Below are positions 9,327 to 19,969 of a stretch of DNA of 64,000 bases, piece by piece (the stretch's first letter is position 1; every line of letters begins with the position of its first letter). The stretch lies in NCBI RefSeq assembly GCF_014396785.1, contig NZ_CP060718.1:1632501-1696500 (forward strand), given 5' to 3'. A program made the translations under genes and the position numbers. The notes beneath the pieces are model-generated. The model was given only the letters and a program-made list of their open reading frames with translations. It had not been told where the DNA came from and did not search any database. This stretch comes from Sphingomonas lutea (lineage in GTDB: Bacteria; Pseudomonadota; Alphaproteobacteria; Sphingomonadales; Sphingomonadaceae).

Positions 9327-9950
9327 CTAGGCGGCTTCCCCGATCATCTTGGCGTCGGCTAAGGCGCGGCGGATGGTCGGCAGGCTGAGTCGCGCCCGCT
9401 CGGCAATGGCGAATCGGTCGATCGCTTCGACCGCCCGCTCGGCGGTCCAGTAATCGCGGTGCAGGCGCTCGCTCATGAACCGCAGCGCGTCGCCCGGGAT
9501 ATGCAGGCCGCGATCGGCGAAGAACAGCTGAATCAAGGCCGCGAACAGCGCATCGTCGGGATGGTCGATCCGCGTCACCGGCGTGACGGCCAGCCGGGTC
9601 TTGAGATCGGGTAGCCGCGGGGTCCAGGCGGGCGGCCCCTGGTCGGCAACCATGACCAGCGGGCGACCGCTATCCTGGGCCTGGTTCCAGGCATGGAACA
9701 GCTCCTCCTCGTCACGTTGCTCCGCGTCGTCGAACAATCGCCCGCCGACGCGCTCGACAAAGCTTCGCGCAAGCAGCGATCGGCCCGAGCGGCGAGGCCC
9801 GGTAAGGATCGTCGCCTTGACGGGCCACAGGCTCCATTTGCGAAAATGCTCGTAAGCCTCGGCATTGGCGTCGCTGGCGATGAACCGGGCATCGCCATCG
9901 GTCTGCGGCCAGTCGAGCGGAAGCGCGATCTGGTCGGCGCCGCGAGTCAT
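9327..9950 (-). CDS. hda: DnaA regulatory inactivator Hda
   Basis: Hda (207 residues) acts with the DNA clamp to stimulate DnaA-ATP hydrolysis and so limit replication initiation. The start 'QIALPLDWP' is the clamp-binding motif (QL[SP]LPL-type) near the N-terminus. A short AAA+ module follows: a Walker A-like 'GPRRSGRS' in which the usual Lys is Arg, then 'AWNQAQDSGRPLVMVADQGP' and sensor regions. The ATG overlaps the stop of the upstream DUF2066 gene by four bases (ATGA), so the two are translated together. The neighbourhood (DUF2066-hda against purM-purN) is common in alphaproteobacteria. Confidence 0.88.
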   Translation of the reverse strand: MTRGADQIALPLDWPQTDGDARFIASDANAEAYEHFRKWSLWPVKATILTGPRRSGRSLLARSFVERVGGRLFDDAEQRDEEELFHAWNQAQDSGRPLVMVADQGPPAWTPRLPDLKTRLAVTPVTRIDHPDDALFAALIQLFFADRGLHIPGDALRFMSERLHRDYWTAERAVEAIDRFAIAERARLSLPTIRRALADAKMIGEAA

Positions 9951-11254
9951 TCCTCGCGGCCCGCGGCCTGATTGGTGGTCGCCTGCGGCTGCGGCTGTGG
10001 CTGCGCCGGCGGCGGTGTCGCCGGCTGGGGCGGTGGCGGCGGCGGCGGGATCGGGGGTGGCCGCCCGCTTACCGACCGGATGCGGACGATTGTGCCGGAA
10101 ACTTCCGTCGCCCAACCCCGCGCCGACAAGGCCGACGCCAGGGAGTCGATCGCGCCGCGGTAAGACACCAGCACGTAGCTCGTGCCCGACGGATTGATTT
10201 GCTGCGGGCTGGCCGATTCGACGCCCGGAAGCGTGCGCAGATGCGCCATTGCGAAATTATAGATGCCGACGTCACCGCCGCTGATCTGCACCTGGAAGCT
10301 GTTGGTGGTCTGCGTTGGCGTCGGGGCGACTTCCTCCACCTCTTCCTCGGGCAATGGCGGCGGCGGGGGCAGGTCGAGCGAGGGATCGCGCACCAGCATC
10401 CCCGCGGCGAGCGCCCGCGCAAACAATTGGTCCATGCGCTGGACGCCTTGGGCCATCAGCCGCGGAAGCGATTCGCTGTTTGCCGCAGTGAGGGTGAAGC
10501 CGCCCACGATCTCGCCATCCGGGCCGTGGCGCGCAATGAAGCGGGCGCGGGCCGGCCCGCCCGGATAAAGGCGCTGAAGCTGCACTTCGGCGACCAGGAT
10601 GTCCGCCGCCCCGTAGAAATCCACAAGATTTCGCCACCAGCCGCGGCCGGGGCGAGAGACTTGCGCCGCGTTGATCAGCATCGGATCGACACCCAATCCG
10701 CTGACGCGGACGTAATCGATCGGGCTCTGTGAGGTGCGGTACTGCGCCCAGGCGCGCTGCCAGGCATTGCGCAGTTCGACGCTCGTCGCGGTGCCCCCCG
10801 TGATCGTCACGGGGATGAGCAGCATCGGCAACGAACGCTGCACTTCGCCGCCTTCGACGCCGAGGAAGGGCGCGGCGCGTGCGCGGTCGAACAGGATGCC
10901 GAGATCGGCGATATAGCGGTTGGGCCCGATCTGCTCGCGCTCGACGTTGATCGAGCTGACGATCTGGTCGAGCGTCGAATCGGGCAGGTTCGGCGCGTCG
11001 CTTAGCGGCACCTTGTGCGTCTTCGCATAAAGCGCGCGGAAACCGCGGCGCTGGGCCTCGCGCCAGCCGGCAAAACGGGCCGCCTGCGCATCCGGGCCAC
11101 CGACGTCGACATGAATGCCCTCGATCTCAAGCGTGCCCGAGCTATCGATCGGCAGGATTCCGCGCTCAGCCGTTTCCAGCTGCGCATAGACCACGCCCGA
11201 CAGCGCGGTGAGCAGGATGATGGCAAGGGCAAGGAACAGCGGCCGGCGAAGCAT
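9947..11254 (-). CDS. DUF2066 domain-containing exported protein
   Basis: This 435-residue protein starts with a hydrophobic signal segment ('[20 protein letters not shown]') and is probably secreted to or anchored in the periplasm. The main body is of the DUF2066 type with a repeated '[14 protein letters not shown]' start that is common to the family. A Pro-rich linker ('[13 protein letters not shown]') leads to a C-terminal small alpha/beta domain resembling heavy-metal-associated folds ('[15 protein letters not shown]'), and the tail is a low-complexity Pro/Gln stretch. The function is unknown. I chose ATG 11254 over the in-frame ATG 11275 because it places the signal peptide at the very start. 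It overlaps hda by four bases. Confidence 0.75.
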   Translation of the reverse strand: MLRRPLFLALAIILLTALSGVVYAQLETAERGILPIDSSGTLEIEGIHVDVGGPDAQAARFAGWREAQRRGFRALYAKTHKVPLSDAPNLPDSTLDQIVSSINVEREQIGPNRYIADLGILFDRARAAPFLGVEGGEVQRSLPMLLIPVTITGGTATSVELRNAWQRAWAQYRTSQSPIDYVRVSGLGVDPMLINAAQVSRPGRGWWRNLVDFYGAADILVAEVQLQRLYPGGPARARFIARHGPDGEIVGGFTLTAANSESLPRLMAQGVQRMDQLFARALAAGMLVRDPSLDLPPPPPLPEEEVEEVAPTPTQTTNSFQVQISGGDVGIYNFAMAHLRTLPGVESASPQQINPSGTSYVLVSYRGAIDSLASALSARGWATEVSGTIVRIRSVSGRPPPIPPPPPPPQPATPPPAQPQPQPQATTNQAAGREE

Positions 11255-11319
11255 TGCTGAGGCTTTTGGCGACAACGGCGTGGAAATCCAAGCGGCTTGT
11301 CTCTAAGCGCGCTTCGCAC

Positions 11320-12414
11320 ATGACCGATACACCCCTGACCTATGCCGACGCGGGCGTTTCCATCGACGCCGGCAACGCCCTCGTCAAAGCCATTGGCCCG
11401 CTTGCGCGCTCGACCGCGCGGCCTGGCGCGGATGCGGAACTCGGCGGGTTTGGCGGATTTTTCGACCTCAAGTCCGCAGGTTACAGCGATCCTTTATTGG
11501 TGGCTGCGAATGATGGGGTGGGCACCAAGCTTAAGCTTGCGATCGACACCGGGCGGCATGACGGGGTCGGCATCGATCTCGTCGCGATGTGCGCCAACGA
11601 TCTTGTCGTGCAGGGCGCGGAGCCGCTCTTCTTCCTGGATTATTACGCTTGCGGAAAGCTCGATCCGGACACGGCGAAGGCGGTCGTCGCGTCGATCGCC
11701 GAGGGCTGCCGGCAAGCCGGTTGTGCGTTGATCGGAGGCGAAACCGCCGAAATGCCGGGGATGTACGCCGCGGAGGATTACGACCTCGCCGGCTTCTGCG
11801 TCGGTGCGGTCGAACGCGACAAGGTTCTGACCGGTCGCGAGATCGCGCCGGGTGATGTCCTTCTCGGGCTGGCAAGTTCGGGGGTGCACAGCAACGGCTT
11901 CTCGCTCGTCCGGCGGATCATCGAAACGCAAGGGTGGGATCCTGGCCAGCCTCTGCCCGGCGCCGCTGGCGGGACGCTTGCCGAAATCTTGCTCGAGCCG
12001 ACGCGGATTTACGTGCGGTCGCTCCTCCCGCTCGTTCAGGAACGCCGGATCAAGGGCCTCGCGCACATTACAGGCGGCGGAATTCTTGAGAATATTCCAC
12101 GGGTTCTGCCCGATCATTGCCATGCCAACGTCGATGTCGGCACGTGGCCGTTGCCGCCCATCTTCTCGACACTGCAACAGGGCGGGCGCGTCGCGCCGGA
12201 AGAAATGGCGCGCACGTTCAACTGCGGGATCGGCATGGCGGTGATCGTCGCGCAGGACCAGGCCGACGCGGTGACGCAAGCGCTGGAAGGCGCCGGAGAG
12301 CGCGTGTTCCGCATCGGCGAAATCGTCGAGGGCGAACGCGGGTGCAGTGTCAGCGGCGCGGCCGGCAGCTGGAATGCGCCGCAGGAGTGGCGCGCGACCT
12401 ACCACCATGGCTGA
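11320..12414 (+). CDS. purM: Phosphoribosylformylglycinamidine cyclo-ligase
   Basis: PurM (364 residues) closes the imidazole ring in de novo purine synthesis, converting FGAM to AIR with ATP. Diagnostic stretches are '[16 protein letters not shown]' at the N-terminus, 'GGFGGFFDL', '[12 protein letters not shown]', '[11 protein letters not shown]' and '[17 protein letters not shown]'. I chose ATG 11320 because the family begins at 'TYADAGV'; the upstream in-frame extension is not conserved-looking. The downstream purN start overlaps the purM stop by eight bases, so the pair is an operon. Confidence 0.96.
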   Translation: MTDTPLTYADAGVSIDAGNALVKAIGPLARSTARPGADAELGGFGGFFDLKSAGYSDPLLVAANDGVGTKLKLAIDTGRHDGVGIDLVAMCANDLVVQGAEPLFFLDYYACGKLDPDTAKAVVASIAEGCRQAGCALIGGETAEMPGMYAAEDYDLAGFCVGAVERDKVLTGREIAPGDVLLGLASSGVHSNGFSLVRRIIETQGWDPGQPLPGAAGGTLAEILLEPTRIYVRSLLPLVQERRIKGLAHITGGGILENIPRVLPDHCHANVDVGTWPLPPIFSTLQQGGRVAPEEMARTFNCGIGMAVIVAQDQADAVTQALEGAGERVFRIGEIVEGERGCSVSGAAGSWNAPQEWRATYHHG

Positions 12415-13368
12415 ACGCGCCCGCGTCGCGATCCTGATTTCCGGTCGCGGCTCTAACATGGCCGCACTGATCTACGCCGCCAGGGCCGACGATTGCCCGT
12501 TCGAAATCGCCCTGATCACCGGCGACAAGCCAGATGCGCCGGGCCTTTCTCTGGCCGAGGCCGAGGGTGTCGCGGTGCAGCGCCTCGATGCCAAAAGTCT
12601 CGGCAAGAGTTTCTGGGACCAGCTTCAGGATGCGCTTCAAGCCGCGGACGTCGATGTCGTCGCGCTGGCCGGCTTCATGCGCATCATCCCCGCGGCGTTC
12701 GTCGAGCAGTGGGCCGGACGAATGATCAACGTCCATCCGTCATTGCTGCCGAAGTACAAGGGCCTCAACACGCACCGCGATGCGATCGCCGCGGGTGACA
12801 AACAGGCCGGCTGTTCGGTTCACCTGGTCACGGCCGAAGTCGATGACGGCCCGGTGCTCGGGCAGGTCCCGGTCGCGATCCTGCCGGGCGACACGCCGGA
12901 GACGCTCGCCGAACGCGTGCTGATCGCCGAGCATCAGCTTTATCCGCGCGTCCTTGCCGACTTCGTCGCGCGCGAAACCGGCGTCGAGTGGATCACTGCA
13001 AAGGTCGGCGAACTTGCCTTGGCGCTCCCCAGGCCAGCGCCAAGACCAGCCACGGCTCGCCCGGCTGGCGCGTCGGCAGCGAATCCAGCGGCAAGTTCTT
13101 CGCCATCATGTTCAACCGCCACCATGGCGAGGACAGCGTCGGCGTCCTCGTCAAATGCGGCGGGCAGGACGAGATGGCGCAGCTGATCGAGGCCGAGCCC
13201 GACATCTACTTCCGCCCGGCCTATTACGGGCCGTCGGACTGGATTGGGATCCGGCTCGACCGCCGCGGGGTCGATTGGGATCACGTTGGGGGCTGGCTCG
13301 AGCGGAGCTGGGGCATCTGCGCCCCACCCCGCCTCGCCAAGCTGCATCGGGTCGCCGAAGAATTCTGA
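12407..13368 (+). CDS. purN: Phosphoribosylglycinamide formyltransferase, apparently fused to an MmcQ/YjbR domain (frameshifted)
   Basis: Residues 1 to about 190 are PurN, which formylates GAR with 10-formyltetrahydrofolate: N-terminal 'ILISGRGSN', the catalytic '[10 protein letters not shown]' (Asn108, His110) and 'VDDGP' (Asp146). The frame then continues without a stop through '[19 protein letters not shown]'. There the reading switches to a YjbR-like domain ('[13 protein letters not shown]', '[16 protein letters not shown]', '[10 protein letters not shown]') ending at 13368. Adding one C to the C4 run at 13027-13030 joins both parts into one 320-residue protein. Alternatively, yjbR is a separate gene starting at GTG 12988 in its own frame, with purN running on to a stop at 13186. 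The YjbR fold is a small CyaY-like domain of unclear role. Confidence 0.8.
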
Positions 13369-13370
13369 CG

Positions 13371-13757
13371 TCAGCCGACCGGGTTCATGCCCGGCGGCGT
13401 GTAGGTGAATTCGGCGCGCAGCCCGTCGGGATCGGGGATGAACAGCGCGGTCGCGCCGCCAAGGTGCTGGAGCGGCTGAATGTCGAGCCCGGCGCCAATC
13501 AGCGCGTCGCGCAACGCTTCGACCGCCGCGACGCTCGGCATCTTCACGCCCCAGTGGTTGAGCCCCGCGCCGTACCGTTCGTAGGGCTTCGTCTCGGCAT
13601 GGGCCTGGCCGAACTGCAAGAAGAAGCCAGCGCCATCGGTCCAGATCTTGTCGTCGATCCGCTGGAAGCCGGCGAGCGGCAGCAACGTCCCGTAATGGCC
13701 TTCGTAGGCAGCCCAATCACTGACGTAGATGGTCAGATGATCGAGCTGCACGGCCAT
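13371..13757 (-). CDS. VOC-family (glyoxalase-like) protein
   Basis: The 128-residue protein has the vicinal-oxygen-chelate fold: 'LDHLTIYVSDWAAYEGHYGTLL' opens the first module and 'GLNHWGVKMPSVAAVEAL' the second, ending in 'ALFIPDPDGLRAEFTY'. Candidate metal ligands are the early His, the His of 'LNHWG' and the Glu of 'AEFTY'. VOC proteins include glyoxalase I, dioxygenases and antibiotic-binding proteins, and the substrate cannot be told from sequence. It lies one base downstream of ndk on the same strand and converges on the purN-yjbR gene. Confidence 0.75.
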   Translation of the reverse strand: MAVQLDHLTIYVSDWAAYEGHYGTLLPLAGFQRIDDKIWTDGAGFFLQFGQAHAETKPYERYGAGLNHWGVKMPSVAAVEALRDALIGAGLDIQPLQHLGGATALFIPDPDGLRAEFTYTPPGMNPVG

Positions 13758-13758
13758 G

Positions 13759-14181
13759 TCAGCCGACGATTTCGTCTTCGCTGAAGAAAAAGTCGATCTC
13801 GATCTTGGCGTTCTCGTCGCTGTCCGACCCGTGGACCGAATTGGCCTCGATCGATTCGGCGAACGCCTTGCGGATCGTGCCTTCGTCGGCGTTTTCGGGG
13901 TTGGTCGCGCCCATCACGTCGCGGTTGCGCTTCACGGCGTCTTCGCCCTCAAGTACCTGAACGACCACCGGGCCTGACGTCATGAAGTCACACAAATCGT
14001 TGAAGAAGGGCCGCTCGCGGTGGACGCCGTAGAAGCCCTCGGCCTGCTCGCGGGTCATGTGGATGCGCTTCGATGCGACAACGCGCAGGCCGGCGTCCTC
14101 CAGCATCTTGGTGACGGCGCCGGTCAGGTTGCGGCGGGTGGCATCGGGCTTGATGATCGAAAAGGTGCGCGTCACGGCCAT
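13759..14181 (-). CDS. ndk: Nucleoside diphosphate kinase
   Basis: Ndk (140 residues) transfers the gamma-phosphate among nucleoside di- and triphosphates through a phospho-His intermediate. The sequence carries '[10 protein letters not shown]' at the start and the active-site signature 'NSVHGSDS' with the catalytic His117. Length and layout are typical. It sits between holC upstream (76 bases away) and the VOC gene downstream on the same strand. Confidence 0.97.
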   Translation of the reverse strand: MAVTRTFSIIKPDATRRNLTGAVTKMLEDAGLRVVASKRIHMTREQAEGFYGVHRERPFFNDLCDFMTSGPVVVQVLEGEDAVKRNRDVMGATNPENADEGTIRKAFAESIEANSVHGSDSDENAKIEIDFFFSEDEIVG

Positions 14182-14257
14182 GACCGGGCGATCTCCTGTG
14201 TTGATGGGGCTGGAATTGGCCGCAGCGCCTAGCGGGCCGCGCGGCGCGCCGCAAGGC

Positions 14258-14695
14258 TCAGCCCTTCTTCACCCATTTGCCGCTTTCATTGGCCCAATAG
14301 CGGCGCTCCACGCCCTCGCGTCCGGAAAGCAGTTTCCACGCCAGCCGCGCACCTTCGAGCGTTGCATCGTCGAACAGATAGAAGACACGGTCATACGCAA
14401 GCGACGCCTCGCGCCACTGCCCGTCCGCGATGAGAATGTTGCGCGCAAGGTTGGGCGCGTCCGGGGTCGTCGTCAGCAGGATCGGCTGGCGCGCATCATC
14501 CGCGCCCCCGGCGATGCCGTGCGGCAGGAAGCTTGCCGCGCCCTGGTCCCACAACAGGCGGTCGAGGCGCGACAACGTCCCTTCGTCCTCGGCGACGATG
14601 ATCAGGCGGCCGTCCTGCGTCAGCAGCTTCTCGGCGATGCTCGCGATCACCTGCTCGGGCGGCGTGGCGCCCAGCTGATAGAAGTCGACAAGCAT
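14258..14695 (-). CDS. holC: DNA polymerase III chi subunit
   Basis: HolC (145 residues) links the clamp-loader to single-strand binding protein in the replisome. The N-terminal '[10 protein letters not shown]', central '[21 protein letters not shown]' and '[24 protein letters not shown]' match the chi family. The C-terminal '[14 protein letters not shown]' is of the kind often seen in alphaproteobacterial chi proteins. It follows pepA by 12 bases on the same strand, the arrangement pepA-holC being widespread in proteobacteria. Confidence 0.9.
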   Translation of the reverse strand: MLVDFYQLGATPPEQVIASIAEKLLTQDGRLIIVAEDEGTLSRLDRLLWDQGAASFLPHGIAGGADDARQPILLTTTPDAPNLARNILIADGQWREASLAYDRVFYLFDDATLEGARLAWKLLSGREGVERRYWANESGKWVKKG

Positions 14696-14707
14696 GATCG
14701 CGCTGCG

Positions 14708-16156
14708 TCAGGCTTCGAGCACGTCCTCGACATATTGGTCGAGAAGCCGCACGCCAAAGCCCGTCGCGCCCTTGTCATGGAGGTGGTTGGCCTTCTCCGA
14801 CCAAGCCTTGCCGGCCATGTCGACGTGCGCCCACTTCACGCCATCGTCGACGAAGCGCTGGATGAACTGCGCAGCAGTGATCGAACCGCCCTCGCGCGGA
14901 CCGACATTCTTCATGTCGGCGATGGGCGAATCGATCAGCCGGTCGAAGCTGTCCGCCATCGGCATGCGCCACAATTTGTCGCCGCTCGAATCCCCCACCT
15001 TGATCAGCTTCGCGGCGAGGTCGTCGCTGTTCGAAAACAGGCCCGCCCATTCGTAGCCAAGGCTGACGAGGATAGCGCCGGTTAGCGTCGCCAGGTCGAT
15101 GATCGTCGCCGGCTGAAATTCCCGCTGCACGTAAGTGACGGCGTCGGCCAGGACGAGCCGGCCTTCGGCGTCGGTGTTGATCACTTCGACCGTCTGGCCC
15201 GACATCGTCGTGACGACATCCCCCGGCCGCTGCGCATTGCCCGACGGCATGTTCTCGACCAGGCCGCAGATGCCGACGATGTTCGCCTTGGCCTTGCGCA
15301 GGCCGATCGCCTTCATCGCCCCGGCGACCGCGCCGGCGCCGCCCATGTCCCACTTCATCGCTTCCATGCCGGCCGCGGGCTTGATCGAGATGCCGCCGGT
15401 ATCGAACGTCACGCCCTTGCCGACGAACGCCGTCGCGGCAGTATCGCCGCCGCCCTTCCAGCGCAGCACGAGCATCCGCGCTTCCCGCACCGATCCTTGC
15501 GCGACGCCCAGAAGCGCGCCCATGCCCAGCTTTTCCATCGCCGAGCGGTCGAGGACTTCGACGTCCACGCCCGACCCCTTGAGCGCGTCGCGGACCCGGT
15601 CGACGAAGCTTTCCGGGTAGATGATGTTGGCGGGCTCGGTCACCAGCTCGCGTGTCAGTGCGACGCCCTCGGCCACCGGCGCCCAGCGGTTCACATAGCG
15701 CTCTTCCGCGCCGGCCCCGCCGCCCACGATCGTAACTTCGGCCAGCGACGGCTTCTGCTTGACCTTGAGCTTGGTGCGGTAGCGATCGTGCCGCCATGCC
15801 CGAAGGGCCGCACCGAGCGCGACGCGCGCCGCGCCATCGGCGTCGAAGTCGCATCCGCCAAGGTCGATCACCGCGTGGCTTTCGCCCGACGTCAGAAGCT
15901 TGGCGACCGCGTTGCCGCCAATTTTTTCCGCGACTTCGGCGGACTTGCCGCGCTTGCCCGTACCGAGAACCACGACGCGGCGACCGTCGACGAAATGCTC
16001 GGCGCTTGCGGCGCCTTCGCCATCGAACCGCTGCCGGCCAAGCGCTTCCTTCAGCCCGCCGCCGAACCGGCCGATGTTGTCCGCGTCGGCCCCGGCTGCG
16101 GGGAGAACGAGAGCGAAGTCACCATCGGGCCGACGATCGGCAAAGCGGATCTGCAT
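14708..16156 (-). CDS. pepA: Leucyl aminopeptidase (cytosol aminopeptidase, M17)
   Basis: PepA (482 residues) removes N-terminal residues from peptides using two metal ions; in some bacteria it also binds DNA. An N-terminal Macro-like domain (about 1-150) precedes the catalytic domain, which shows 'VGKGVTFDTGGISIKP', 'KWDMGGAGAV' and the signature 'NTDAEGRL' with the catalytic Arg and metal ligands. Length is normal. It is divergent from lptD, with 151 bases between the two starts, and is followed by holC. Confidence 0.96.
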   Translation of the reverse strand: MQIRFADRRPDGDFALVLPAAGADADNIGRFGGGLKEALGRQRFDGEGAASAEHFVDGRRVVVLGTGKRGKSAEVAEKIGGNAVAKLLTSGESHAVIDLGGCDFDADGAARVALGAALRAWRHDRYRTKLKVKQKPSLAEVTIVGGGAGAEERYVNRWAPVAEGVALTRELVTEPANIIYPESFVDRVRDALKGSGVDVEVLDRSAMEKLGMGALLGVAQGSVREARMLVLRWKGGGDTAATAFVGKGVTFDTGGISIKPAAGMEAMKWDMGGAGAVAGAMKAIGLRKAKANIVGICGLVENMPSGNAQRPGDVVTTMSGQTVEVINTDAEGRLVLADAVTYVQREFQPATIIDLATLTGAILVSLGYEWAGLFSNSDDLAAKLIKVGDSSGDKLWRMPMADSFDRLIDSPIADMKNVGPREGGSITAAQFIQRFVDDGVKWAHVDMAGKAWSEKANHLHDKGATGFGVRLLDQYVEDVLEA

Positions 16157-16307
16157 GCAATTAGGTCCTTGGGAAGAAAGCGGTTGGCTGGCCTTTAGGA
16201 TGCGGCAAACGGCTTGGCAAAGTCCCGGATGGGAGATTGTCGCGCGCCCGGCTTGGCGATAGGCACGACAGTGTTACGGGTCAGTCATCGGGCGGGACAC
16301 AGGACTT

Positions 16308-18514
16308 TTGCGCAAATCGATTGCCTGGTGGATGGGCCTGCCGATGCTTGCGGTCGTGCCCGCGACTGTGCACGCGCAGGAAGCGCCGACTGTCGCGCAG
16401 GCCGCGGACCCCGCCGCCGAAGTGGTCGAATTCACCGCCGACGAGGTAAGTTACGAAGGCGATGCGGAGACGATCACCGCCAGCGGCGCGGTGCGCATGT
16501 CGCGCGACGGCAATTATCTTGCCGCCGATCGGGTCACCTGGAACCGCCAGACGGGCGAGGTTCGCGCCATTGGCAACGTCGTGGTGCTGACCCCAGAGGG
16601 GATCGCCTGATCGGCGAGAATGTCGCGCTGACCGATACGCTGCGCGACGGAACGATCGACAATTTGCTGATCGTCCTCGAAAGCGGCGGCCGTATCGCCG
16701 CGGCGCGGGGCAACCGCCGCAACGGGGTCACCACGCTCGAGAACGCCATTTATTCGCCCTGCCCGGTAACCAGCGCTACCGGCTGTCCCAAGAAGCCTAG
16801 CTGGTCGATCACCGCCGCGCGCGTCACTCAGGACCCGGCGACCCGGACGGTGCGCTTCGCCGGGGGGCGCCTGCAATTATTCGGGATCGATCTGCCGCTC
16901 CTGCCGATCTTTGCGATCAGCAGCGGCGACGGCAGCGCTGGCGGCTGGCTGATGCCCGACATCAGCCTGTCGACCAAGAAGGGGCTGGAGATGGCGGTCC
17001 CCTATCATTGGAAGATCGCGCCTAACCGCGACCTCACGATCACCCCGCACCTGTACACCGGCGTGTGGCCCGCGCTGGAGGGCAAATATCGCGAGCTCAA
17101 CCGCATCGGCGCGTTTCAGCTCGGCGGTTTCCTGACCTACGGAACGATCGAAAGCGCCGACTTCGCAGCGACCGACGATGAAGGCCGCGGGCTGCGCGCT
17201 TATTTCGAGGCCAACGGCCGGGCGCAGCTCGATCCGGTGTGGAGCATCACAGGCTCGCTCCGCGCGGCGAGCGACAAGACCGTCACCCGCCGCTACGACC
17301 TTACCCGCGACGACCGGCTGCGCAACGTCATCAATGCCGAACGGATCAGCCCCAATGCCTATGTCAGCATCGCCGGCTGGGCGTTCCAGGGGCTTCGTCC
17401 GGAAGACGAGCAAAAGCAGATCCCGATCGCGCTTCCGGCGATCGATGCGCGCTTCCGCCTCGACGATCCGCTGCTCGACGGACGCATCGAGCTGCAGGCG
17501 AACAGCCTGTCGATCCTGCGCATCGACGGCCAGGACACGCAGCGCGCCTTTGCCAGTGCCCGCTGGGACCTGCGCCGGCTGACCCGCTGGGGCCACGAGC
17601 TGCTGCTCACCGGCTACGCGCGCGGCGACGTCTATCATACCGACGAAAGCGCAAGTACCGCGGTGCCCGTCTATCGCGGAACCGACGGATGGCACACGCG
17701 CGGCATCGGGGCGCTGGCGGCGGACGCGCGCTGGCCGCTGGTCGGGCCGGCGTTCGGCGGAATCCAGCGCCTGACCCCACGGATGCAGGTGGTGCTGACC
17801 CCACCGACGCAGAACCTCGACATTCCAAACGAGGACGCGCGCTCGATCGACCTTGAGGACAGCAACCTGTTCGCGCTCAACCGTTTCCCCGGCTACGACC
17901 GGTGGGAAGACGGTTCGCGAGTCACCTACGGCGCCGAATGGGCGCTGGATCGTCCCAACCTATCGATCGTGACCAACATCGGGCAGAGCTATCGCATCAC
18001 GCGGCGCCAGATTTTTCCGGAAGGCACGGGCCTTACCGACCGTATTTCAGATATCGTGGGAAGAACGCGGGTACGCTACGGCCGCCTTATCGACCTCACA
18101 CATCGGTTCCGCCTCGACAAGGATAATCTCGGCATCCGGCGCAACGAGCTCGACCTGACAGTCGGCACCGACCAGACCTACGCCCAGATCGGCTATCTGC
18201 GCCTTGACCGGAACATCGATCCGCTGATCGAAGACCTGCGCGACAAGGAGGAATTGCGCCTTGCCGGGCGGATCCTGTTCCAGCGCTACTGGTCGATCTT
18301 CGGCGCGACGGTGCTCGACCTCACCGGGGAGGAAGAGGATCCGCTCACCCTGTCCGACGGCTTCACCCCGATCCGCCACCGCCTGGGCATCGCCTATGAA
18401 GACGAATGCCTGGAGCTTGGCCTGTCGTGGCGCCGCGATTATGAGCGGTTCGGGACGTTCCGAAAGGGCAGCACCTTCGGGCTTCGTTTGGCCCTCAAGG
18501 GCTTCGGTCGCTAA
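16308..18514 (+). CDS. lptD: LPS-assembly protein LptD (frameshifted)
   Basis: LptD is the outer-membrane barrel that inserts lipopolysaccharide. A TTG start (16308) with AGGA just upstream gives a signal peptide and the OstA-type N-domain ('VVEFTADEVSYEGDAETITASG', 'GNVVVLTPEG'). The frame then stops at 16610. Adding one G to the G4 run at 16598-16601 continues it as 'DRLIGENVALTD' and gives a 735-residue protein whose remainder is the barrel ('YSPCPVTSATGCPKKPSW', 'GRLQLFGIDLPLLPIFAIS', C-terminal 'GLRLALKGFGR'). lptD is essential in most Gram-negatives, so the break is probably a sequence error. It heads the lptD-surA-pdxA-rsmA block. Confidence 0.9.
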
Positions 18515-18606
18515 GGCTGCGTTCAGCGGCTTTGGATAAACGCCAGCTTCCAAGTAGGTCGGGGATAAGGGATCGATACGACGTGGCAGTAGCTTTTGGA
18601 CGGAAT

Positions 18607-19943
18607 ATGGCGCGCGTTTTAGTGACCGCCGCAACGCTTGCACTGGTGGCCGGCACCTCGGCGATCGCCCAGCAAGCCGCACAATCGGCGCCTGGCGTAG
18701 ACACGACGCGCTCGCTTCGCCTCCCCAGAACCCGCAGATGTTCGGGACGTCCATGCCGTCGGTGGTCAAGGCCACCGCGCTCGTCAATGGCGACATCATT
18801 ACCCAAACCGACGTCGATCAGCGTCTTGCGCTGCTGGCGATGACCCAAGACGGCCCCATCCCGGCGGACGAGATCGACCGCCTGCGTCAGCAGGTGCTGC
18901 GCAACCTCATCGATGAGACCCTCCAGATCCAGGCGGCCAAGGCCGAGAAGATCGAAATCAAGACCTCCGATATCGACCGAACGATCGCGCGCGTTGCCGG
19001 CAACGTGAAGCAGACGCCGGAGCAACTGGCCGCTTATCTTGAAACGCGCGGCGCTTCGATCAAGTCGCTGCGCCGCCAGGTCGAGGGCGAGCTGGCTTGG
19101 GCGCGATTGCAGCGCGCCAAGATCGAAAGCGGTGTCAGCGTCGGCGACGAGGAAGTGAAGGCGGTCATCGACCGTCTGAATGCCTCCAAGGGCTCCGAAG
19201 AATATCGGGTTGGAGAGATTTTTCTTTCCGCGACGCCCGCAAACCAGGATGCCGCGCTGACCAACGCCAATCGCATTCTCGAACAGCTTCGCGGCGGCGC
19301 ATCGTTCGCCGGCTACGCCCGCCAGTTCTCGGAAGCGTCGACTGCGGCGGTGGGCGGCGACCTGGGCTGGGTACGGCCCGAACAACTTCCGGGCCCGCTT
19401 GCCGCGGTGCTTCGGCAGATGCGGCCAGGATCGGTCAGCAATCCGATCGCAGTTCCGGGCGGCGTGTCGATCATCGCCGTACAGGATTCGCGCAAGATCC
19501 TGACCGCCGATCCGCGCGATGCCGTGCTTAGCCTCAAGCAGGTGACGATCAGCTTCCCAGCGGGCACGACGCGCCAGCAGGCGGAACCGATCGTCGCGCG
19601 CTTCACCCAGGCGACGCGAAGCGTAGGCGGTTGTGGCGGGGCCGAGAAGGTCGCGGCCGATTTCAAGGGCGAGGTGGTGCAGAGCGACCAGGTCAAAATG
19701 CGCGATCTTCCCCCTGCACTCCAGCAGATGATGGCGCCGATGCAGGTGGGCCAGACCACCCAGCCCTTCGGCTCGATCGAGGAAGGCGTCCGAGTCCTGG
19801 TCATTTGCGGCCGTGACGAGGCTGGCCCTGCCGAGCCTTCCTTCGACGCAATCTCGAATCAGATGGTGGAAGAGCGGATCAACCTTCGCGCCCGACGCTA
19901 TCTTCGCGATCTTCGCCGCGATGCGGTGATTGAATTTCGCTAG
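18607..19943 (+). CDS. surA: Periplasmic peptidyl-prolyl isomerase/chaperone SurA (frameshifted)
   Basis: SurA escorts outer-membrane proteins, including LptD, through the periplasm. ATG 18607 gives a signal peptide ('RVLVTAATLALVAGTSAIAQ'). The frame then runs out, and adding one C to the C4 run at 18723-18726 joins it to 'QNPQMFGTSMPSVVKATALVNGDIITQTDVDQRL'-type sequence (the part after the junction starts about 18727). The rest has the SurA N-domain and one clear parvulin domain ('EYRVGEIFLSA', 'FAGYARQFSEAST', 'GGDLGWV'), total about 445 residues. A GTG at 18583 is an alternative start. The neighbour lptD fits the chaperone role. Confidence 0.88.
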
Positions 19944-19969
19944 GAGCGGTTTTCCGTTAGGGCCCGGTC

